64,000 nucleotides of DNA, from NCBI GenBank assembly GCA_037389465.1, contig JAZARR010000234.1:186001-250000 (forward strand), read 5' to 3'. Positions 55,801 through 64,000 of the stretch are shown here, in pieces; the stretch's first letter is position 1; every line of letters starts with the position of its first letter. Below the pieces are notes generated by a model. That model searched no databases. It had not been told where the DNA came from and saw only the letters and a program-made list of their open reading frames with translations. Made by a program: the position numbers and the translations under genes. This DNA is from Baylisascaris procyonis. Lineage: Eukaryota; Nematoda; Chromadorea; Rhabditida; Ascarididae.

Positions 55801-58800
55801 CGAAAAGCTTCTCTCGCTCTTCGAACATCCAGAAGAGAGGCGTCATTGCACCAATGTCGAGTGCATGCGTTGTTATACCCATTATGTGGTTTTGTAGCCG
55901 TGTTAATTCGTATACTAATGCTGAAAAAACCCTCGTTGATTTTTATGCATATTTACATAATTTCACTCCTTCTCATACTGAATTACTGAAATTTACGCAA
56001 AAAGAAGTAGAAAAGCACTACGTTTACGTGAATAAAATATGTATTTTGCATAGATCTCGTAGAATATAAAATCTTCCATCCCCCTCCCCTCCCTTCCCGA
56101 AATCCATTCCTCCAAAAAAGACAACAATATTAAACTGCATGCAAAATAGAAGACTACATTTGGGAAAAATAAATATTTTCCCCAGATCTGAGAAAAATCA
56201 TATATAAACATTAAAAAAGAACAGATGCCCTAAGGTCCCCGTTCAAAAATTTGTGGTAAGAGTTCGCACCATATTATAAATATCGCAGGGAAAGATGAAA
56301 ATAATATTCCATCCGAAAAGTCTGTGCGAATTCATCGTACAACGAAGTGTAGTTGAATAGGTTTCTCAGTTTTCTGTAGAGCATTACATGGAGACTGTGA
56401 ATATTCTGATAAGATTAGAGTAATAAGACAAGCCGCCTTCATGACCCCTTTCCCACCGCCTCTCATAGAAACACAAACAATAATAGTAAACTATAGCTGG
56501 AGGATGGGTTTAGAACAATGATGACATAAAGATGCCATAGCATTAAAAACGATATAAAATTATTATTCAATTATTCTGTACAATCACAGAAGTGGAAATC
56601 CGACGGATATAATAATTATATGCCGGATTGAATGATGACATTTTACGATGAATTGAATTTACCACAAAAAAGAAAAATGCCAATTTTCTTTTTCTTTATC
56701 CCCTCTCTCTCCATTTTTCATCCAGTTAATAACCTAAAAAAATACAAACAATTGATCAAAAAGAAATAAAAAATTAGCATACTTCGAATAAATTTCGCCC
56801 TTGGTGGAATATCGATACCAAGCAATTTTTCGATGCCAAGTGCAAATGCACCCTCATTGCACATCATCGATATATAATCGAGTCGATCGAAATATGGCAA
56901 TGCTTGTATATATGTCTTATACTCGATTAATTTCTCGGTACCTCGATGTAGAAGTCCAATATGTGGTGTTGCTTTGATTATCACCTTCAAGTAGACATTT
57001 GTAAAAATTCACCTATATGCGACAATCTTCAACTTTTTTATTAGTTTCAATTTCTAAACTCCATGACAAACTCTTAATAAATAAATAAATAATAAATAAA
57101 TAAATAATTAATTAATTAATTAATTAATCTTAATAATTAAAAAATATATGCTGGGAAAATGAAACCCAAATAAGATCTGTCAGTTTTTAGTTTATGTCAT
57201 GGAACACATCATGGTAATATGATCACAGCATATCCAGTAATTACAAAACGTTGCAACTTTTCGCGAAACCTTTTGAAAATGTTTGAAAACCTAATAGCGA
57301 ATAAATAAACACATAAATGGATATCCCCATACTAATAAAAAACCAAAAACAAACTGTCGTTTGATACACTATCATCGGCATATTCTTAGTGATTGGAGAA
57401 TAATGAGGAACCAGGATAAACCTTACAAAAGTAATTTATCTTAATCATTACCTTCAACTTGGATGCAACCTTTGATGATCCCTGCTGAATCGCAATTTGC
57501 AACGAAAAGAGATTTATAATTTGTTTGCAATCACAAAGAAATTAAATTTAAAAGTTCAATTTGGGTTTTGTAATAAAGTATATAACGTATATTTGCATTA
57601 AAAGTATATAAAGAGCAAAATTCGACTTTTTTTAACGTATAGTGATTGTGAAACAACGGTTGAAGGAGAAAGAAGAGCAAATAAATGATTCCAGAATGGC
57701 GTTTCTTTAACGTATGCGAAGAAAAAAATAGTAAAGAGCAAAGACCATATATAAACGCAAAAAGCAAACATGAATTCCAGTCTGCTCCCATGCAGTGAGC
57801 CAAATATAAGGGTTAACACTATTGCTATAAGCGTTGCCTGAGATTTGGCAGATAGCCAGAAAGTGTTAACCCTTACATGCGCGCAATGAGCCACATAGAA
57901 GGGTTAACACTGTCACTCTAAGCGTTGCCTGATAATTGGCAGACAGCCAAAAAGATTCAAAACTCTTTAATGATTAACTGATCGGTCGACGACACTGCAT
58001 ATTCATTGCAACGAATTTGCAATAGGACACGAATTGCATAGTTCAAGACGCAATTAAAATCTAATTCAACTTATGTGATCGGCATAGTTTAATATCTCAT
58101 TAACTAAAAATAACATATATTTTATAAAGTAATATCAGTTGCACTTGGTCACATTATTTCTATAACGAACTAAAATTACATAACGAATTGAGGTGTCAAA
58201 CTAGATAATTATATGTGAAATATTCGTTGAGAAATAAGCTGATATACTTGAATTGTTGTTGTGCTATTGAATATGCTTTAATAGTACCATATTCAGGCAA
58301 TGATTACTGCATCAGCTATAAACAGTCATTAGGCAGAATTTAAAGAAAGTAAATTGCATAGGAATATTTCGCTAAGCTTTTATTTTGTACGCAATATCCT
58401 AATCTCTTATTCGACTTCAAGAGATCAAACCATCCTTCTTTTACCTGGGCTTACCTTTGTTCCCTTTCAGCTTCCCCTCTGACTGTGCAAAAAGAAAAGC
58501 ATGAAAACAATGAATACTTGCTATCGAAGTACCATCATCTTAAACTAAGAGACTGGTGCATAAATCTGACTAACTTTCAAATGTACGGGTGGCATAAGTA
58601 AAACAGGATGAATTAAAGTAAAAAAACTTAATGAATTGGAGGTCGTCATCTTAAAAACGCTCCTCAATGACTCCATATTATATTTAATTACACCAATTTA
58701 CAGGTATACCAAATAACGCACGTAAAACACGGATCAGGTGTGTGCAACCAAATCACACAAAAAATATTTCAGTTATTACCTCGCCTTCTAGTTTAAGTAC

Positions 58801-59520
58801 CAGTCGAAGTACACCATGAGCAGCCGGATGTTGAGGACCGAAATTAAGTACCATGTTTTCGAGTGACTTCTCGCGTAATCTTCCCGCATAATCGTCTGAT
58901 TGTATTGGTTGACCCTCCATGAGCTTTTCAAATTTGTCCATCCCCAATTGTTCGTCGTAACGAGTTGTCCTCTCCGAGAACCACAACGTTCCTAATGTAC
59001 CACCCTTCTGCAAAGAGCTATAATTTTGTTTATTGTCTTACCTGTCTGATATATCACCCCTAGGTATAAAGTTTTGCTACCTCAAGGTATGAGGTTTTCC
59101 TATTACTTATCACCTCACCGCATAATTCTACAGATATAAATTACTGCTGTGCAATTATACCACCTTCAAACACAATTCGATACCACAATACTCTTCTCAA
59201 AAACAATCTTATTTTCAACAAGAAAGATTCATCGATTTGTTGGCATTCGTTTAGTACTGCAGGCCTTCCTTTGCACTCTTATCTATTCCGGTGAAAGTGT
59301 TTTAAAAGTTCAAAGAATGTATCAAGTGACATCCCCATGTATTGAAAGAAAGGCTACAAGTGAATCGATTACAAAAACAGGTTACCTTGAATTGACGCTC
59401 GAATTGTGCATCCGGATACCATATAGTATGTGCGCTGCGTGTGGTGTTACATAACGCAGGGATAGCACGCCATCGAAGCAAATCGGTTGCTAACGTTCGG
59501 AGACCTGTCGCTGCTGCCAT
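52844..59520 (-). CDS. NDUFS2: NADH:ubiquinone oxidoreductase 49-kDa subunit (NDUFS2), 9 exons, 480 aa
   Basis: Exons 59386-59520, 58780-59007, 56783-56984, 55794-55920, 55061-55226, 54631-54809, 54145-54274, 53467-53633, 52844-52952. Phases agree and the sum is 1443 nt (human precursor 463 aa). This is the core Q-module subunit of mitochondrial complex I that forms the ubiquinone site with NDUFS7. The N-terminus (ATG 59520; Arg/Ala-rich) is a likely mitochondrial presequence. [11 protein letters not shown] carries His109 and YFDRLDY carries Tyr158, equivalent to the quinone-head ligands His59/Tyr108 of the mature mammalian protein. [70 protein letters not shown] and the terminal LVFGEVDR are all present. 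All canonical motifs are intact, so it should be functional. TGA lies in frame upstream of the ATG, with no intervening ATG. Confidence 0.96.
57075..57128. repeat. AAAT/AATT simple repeat in NDUFS2 intron 2
   Basis: AATAAATAAATAA followed by TTAATTAATTAATTAA inside intron 56985-58779. Confidence 0.9.
57807..57914. repeat. Inverted-repeat element and partial second copy in NDUFS2 intron 2
   Basis: TAAGGGTTAACACT (57807-57820) and its exact complement AGTGTTAACCCTTA (57862-57875) flank 41 bp that contain a nested TGCC/GGCA pairing. A partial second copy starts at about 57899 (GAAGGGTTAACACTG, then AAGCGTTGCCTGA and TTGGCAGACAGCC), without the closing arm. The arrangement suggests a small fold-back or MITE-like element that was duplicated. 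Confidence 0.75.
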
Positions 59521-60265
59521 CTCATTCAATTCAGCTTTAATATATCCGGTTTTATCGTAGATTACGAACTCATAAGATCAAACACAACGCAGGGCAACTA
59601 ATCTAGTACAGGACGAGATATCGTTATACGCACACGCACTATTGCACTGCAATTCTAATTGCATTATTGTGGCGTTTTTGGGAGGTGTGAGAAGGGATGG
59701 GAGAGGGGGGGGGGACAAAACAAGAAGGTGGTAAAAGCGATTCGTCTCAGAACAACCAGGTCTAGAAGTACCACAATTTCTTCGAGCAAACAATGAAGCA
59801 GAAATATTACACTGTATTGTAAAAAAGCACATATATATTAGCAGCGACATTTTTGAAACCATGGTTCCATATGTGATAAGAAAAATTCAGGTCATATTTA
59901 TTTTTGTTCAGTTTTCAATCATTTTGATTTCAGGTCAATTTTAGATCACTCAATTGCAGCCTAAACACAGTAAAACTCAAAACGAAAAGCATCAAGAAAT
60001 GTGGCATACAAGAGATCATGTAGTTTGATATTTCGACGCGATCTAAAATTGCCTGAGGTCCATCTCCCTAACAGAATGCTATATGAATGTGACGGGATGT
60101 TTCTATGTGAGACGCGAGTGCTGCCCTAATTTACTTAAATTGTTCTAATAGATATCCCAAGGAGTAATCCCTCATATCCTCTCTGCCCATATTTTTGGCG
60201 ATAACAGACATTCAACAATTATACCTCACTATCCTCCATACATTATTAATTCCCTATATTTCACT
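59521..60265. other. Upstream flank of NDUFS2, no other gene
   Basis: This is the promoter-side region of NDUFS2, about 745 bp up to the 181-bp satellite. It has a G-run near 59701-59715. No convincing coding frame, TATA box or RNA gene was seen. Confidence 0.5.
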
Positions 60266-63200
60266 CGTATCTTGATAGCAGATACTGTTCAATGAGGTCA
60301 TCTTTGTATTGCAACCAGATCATTGACTAGCAATCAACGTGCCCTTTAAACAATCGCATAGGTTTGAGGCAGTGTCCATCTCACATCAGTCTAAACTCAC
60401 TAACGAATGGCATTTAAAGCAAGCATCACAATAACTCCCTAACACTCGTATCCTGATAGCAGACACTGTTCAATGAGGTCATCTTTGTATTGCAACCAGA
60501 TCATTGACTAGCAATCAACGTGCCCTTTAAACAATCGCATAGGTTTGAGGCAGTGTCCATCTCACATCAGTCTAAACTCACTAACGAATGGCATTTAAAG
60601 CAAGCATCACAATAACTCCCTAACACTCGTATCCTGATAGCAGACACTGTTCAATGAGGTCATCTTTGTATTGCAACCAGATCATTGACTAGCAATCAAC
60701 GTGCCCTTTAAACAATCGCATAGGTTTGAGGCAGTGTCCATCTCACATCAGTCTAAACTCACTAACGAATGGCATTTAAAGCAAGCATCACAATAACTCC
60801 CTAACACTCGTATCCTGATAGCAGACACTGTTCAATGAGGTCATCTTTGTATTGCAACCAGATCATTGACTAGCAATCAACGTGCCCTTTAAACAATCGC
60901 ATAGGTTTGAGGCAGTGTCCATCTCACATCAGTCTAAACTCACTAACGAATGGCATTTAAAGCAAGCATCACAATAACTCCCTAACACTCGTATCCTGAT
61001 AGCAGACACTGTTCAATGAGGTCATCTTTGTATTGCAACCAGATCATTGACTAGCAATCAACGTGCCCTTTAAACAATCGCATAGGTTTGAGGCAGTGTC
61101 CATCTCACATCAGTCTAAACTCACTAACGAATGGCACTTAAAGCAAGCATCACAATAACTCCCTAACACTCGTATCCTGATAGCAGACACTGTTCAATGA
61201 GGTCATCTTTGTATTGCAACCAGATCATTGACTAGCAATCAACGTGCCCTTTAAACAATCGCATAGGTTTGAGGCAGTGTCCATCTCACATCAGTCTAAA
61301 CTCACTAACGAATGGCATTTAAAGCAAGCATCACAATAACTCCCTAACACTCGTATCCTGATAGCAGACACTGTTCAATGAGGTCATCTTTGTATTGCAA
61401 CCAGATCATTGACTAGCAATCAACGTGCCCTTTAAACAATCGCATAGGTTTGAGGCAGTGTCCATCTCACATCAGTCTAAACTCACTAACGAATGGCACT
61501 TAAAGCAAGCATCACAATAACTCCCTAACACTCGTATCCTGATAGCAGACACTGTTCAATGAGGTCATCTTTGTATTGCAACCAGATCATTGACTAGCAA
61601 TCAACGTGCCCTTTAAACAATCGCATAGGTTTGAGGCAGCGTCCATCTCACATCAGTCTAAACTCACTAACGAATGGCATTTAAAGCAAGCATCACAATA
61701 ACTCCCTAACACTCGTATCCTGATAGCAGACACTGTTCAATGAGGTCATCTTTGTATTGCAACCAGATCATTGACTAGCAATCAACGTGCCCTTTAAACA
61801 ATCGCATAGGTTTGAGGCAGTGTCCATCTCACATCAGTCTAAACTCACTAACGAATGGCATTTAAAGCAAGCATCACAATAACTCCCTAACACTCGTATC
61901 CTGATAGCAGACACTGTTCAATGAGGTCATCTTTGTATTGCAACCAGATCATTGACTAGCAATCAACGTGCCCTTTAAACAATCGCATAGGTTTGAGGCA
62001 GTGTCCATCTCACATCAGTCTAAACTCACTAACGAATGGCACTTAAAGCAAGCATCACAATAACTCCCTAACACTCGTATCCTGATAGCAGACACTGTTC
62101 AATGAGGTCATCTTTGTATTGCAACCAGATCATTGACTAGCAATCAACGTGCCCTTTAAACAATCGCATAGGTTTGAGGCAGCGTCCATCTCACATCAGT
62201 CTAAACTCACTAACGAATGGCATTTAAAGCAAGCATCACAATAACTCCCTAACACTCGTATCCTGATAGCAGACACTGTTCAATGAGGTCATCTTTGTAT
62301 TGCAACCAGATCATTGACTAGCAATCAACGTGCCCTTTAAACAATCGCATAGGTTTGAGGCAGTGTCCATCTCACATCAGTCTAAACTCACTAACGAATG
62401 GCACTTAAAGCAAGCATCACAATAACTCCCTAACACTCGTATCCTGATAGCAGACACTGTTCAATGAGGTCATCTTTGTATTGCAGCCAGATCATTGACT
62501 AGCAATCAACGTGCCCTTTAAACAATCGCATAGGTTTGAGGCAGTGTCCATCTCACATCAGTCTAAACTCACTAACGAATGGCATTTAAAGCAAGCATCA
62601 CAATAACTCCCTAACACTCGTATCCTGATAGCAGACACTGTTCAATGAGGTCATCTTTGTATTGCAACCAGATCATTGACTAGCAATCAACGTGCCCTTT
62701 AAACAATCGCATAGGTTTGAGGCAGTGTCCATCTCACATCAGTCTAAACTCACTAACGAATGGCATTTAAAGCAAGCATCACAATAACTCCCTAACACTC
62801 GTATCCTGATAGCAGACACTGTTCAATGAGGTCATCTTTGTATTGCAACCAGATCACTGACTAGCAATCAACGTGCCCTTTAAACAATCGCATAGGTTTG
62901 AGGCAGTGTCCATCTCACATCAGTCTAAACTCACTAACGAATGGCACTTAAAGCAAGCATCACAATAACTCCCTAACACTCGTATCCTGATAGCAGACAC
63001 TGTTCAATGAGGTCATCTTTGTATTGCAACCAGATCATTGACTAGCAATCAACGTGCCCTTTAAACAATCGCATAGGTTTGAGGCAGCGTCCATCTCACA
63101 TCAGTCTAAACTCACTAACGAATGGCATTTAAAGCAAGCATCACAATAACTCCCTAACACTCGTATCCTGATAGCAGACACTGTTCAATGAGGTCATCTT

Positions 63201-64000
63201 TGTATTGCAACCAGATCATTGACTAGCAATCAACGTGCCCTTTAAACAATCGCATAGGTTTGAGGCAGTGTCCATCTCACATCAGTCTAAACTCACTAAC
63301 GAATGGCACTTAAAGCAAGCATCACAATAACTCCCTAACACTCGTATCCTGATAGCAGACACTGTTCAATGAGGTCATCTTTGTATTGCAGCCAGATCAT
63401 TGACTAGCAATCAACGTGCCCTTTAAACAATCGCATAGGTTTGAGGCAGTGTCCATCTCACATCAGTCTAAACTCACTAACGAATGGCATTTAAAGCAAG
63501 CATCACAATAACTCCCTAACACTCGTATCCTGATAGCAGACACTGTTCAATGAGGTCATCTTTGTATTGCAACCAGATCATTGACTAGCAATCAACGTGC
63601 CCTTTAAACAATCGCATAGGTTTGAGGCAGTGTCCATCTCACATCAGTCTAAACTCACTAACGAATGGCATTTAAAGCAAGCATCACAATAACTCCCTAA
63701 CACTCGTATCCTGATAGCAGACACTGTTCAATGAGGTCATCTTTGTATTGCAACCAGATCATTGACTAGCAATCAACGTGCCCTTTAAACAATCGCATAG
63801 GTTTGAGGCAGTGTCCATCTCACATCAGTCTAAACTCACTAACGAATGGCACTTAAAGCAAGCATCACAATAACTCCCTAACACTCGTATCCTGATAGCA
63901 GACACTGTTCAATGAGGTCATCTTTGTATTGCAACCAGATCATTGACTAGCAATCAACGTGCCCTTTAAACAATCGCATAGGTTTGAGGCAGTGTCCATC
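60266..64000. repeat. 181-bp satellite array, about 20.6 copies, continuing past the window
   Basis: Head-to-tail 181-bp monomers; the marker AACACTCGTATCC recurs at 60441, 60622, 60803 and so on. The first copy (from about 60266) is diverged at its edge and the others are almost identical. Variant sites (GGCATTT/GGCACTT, CAGTGTCC/CAGCGTCC, TTGCAACC/TTGCAGCC) repeat every five monomers from about 61889 to 63700, giving a 905-bp higher-order repeat. No open frame is sustained. The array begins about 0.75 kb upstream of the NDUFS2 start and runs off the window end. Confidence 0.97.

Noticed and set aside
60266..64000. rRNA or tRNA gene cluster as explanation of the 181-bp repeat
   Set aside because: No conserved rRNA segments or tRNA cloverleaf boxes were seen in the monomer; it lacks any sustained frame and behaves as a simple satellite.

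Overview
The window is eukaryotic nuclear DNA: long spliced genes with GT..AG introns, AT-rich sequence full of microsatellites, and two large satellite arrays. It is most likely from a nematode. The splice acceptors are the short TTTCAG / TTTGCAG / TTTAG type, and the complex I protein looks nematode-like. Introns of 0.3-3.6 kb argue against a compact Caenorhabditis-type genome. Species is not determined.

Three genes could be read end to end. (1) An intronless WDR75/UTP17-like gene (349-2565, +), a WD-repeat protein of the small-subunit processome. (2) A 20-exon RPS6KC1-like gene (48736 to 28889, -). All exon phases agree and the total is 2940 nt / 979 aa, with domain order PX, MIT, split kinase domain; the DFG motif is missing. 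(3) A 9-exon NDUFS2 gene (59520 to 52844, -), 1443 nt / 480 aa, the 49-kDa quinone-site subunit of mitochondrial complex I. The exons were assembled by hand from splice sites, phases and family conservation.

Layout: 0.3-2.6 kb WDR75; 2.8-3.1 kb a G-rich 21-bp minisatellite; 3.1-8.4 kb gene-poor, with a few unassigned candidate exons; 8.45-21.29 kb a 108-bp tandem array with nested higher-order repeats; 21.37-21.50 kb a 12 x 11-bp minisatellite; 21.9-22.2 kb two phase-compatible candidate exons of an unknown gene. From 23.0 to 29.5 kb lies a segmental duplication. It carries a second, diverged copy of the kinase's last exon, and one duplicate is split by about 1.9 kb of extra sequence. 28.9-48.7 kb is the kinase gene; 48.7-52.8 kb is intergenic with a strong GC-rich hairpin; 52.8-59.5 kb is NDUFS2. 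A 181-bp satellite with a five-monomer higher-order repeat runs from 60.27 kb off the end of the window.

The three genes have unrelated housekeeping or signalling roles and show no operon-like linkage. The most unusual content is the repeat architecture and the duplicated terminal kinase exon.
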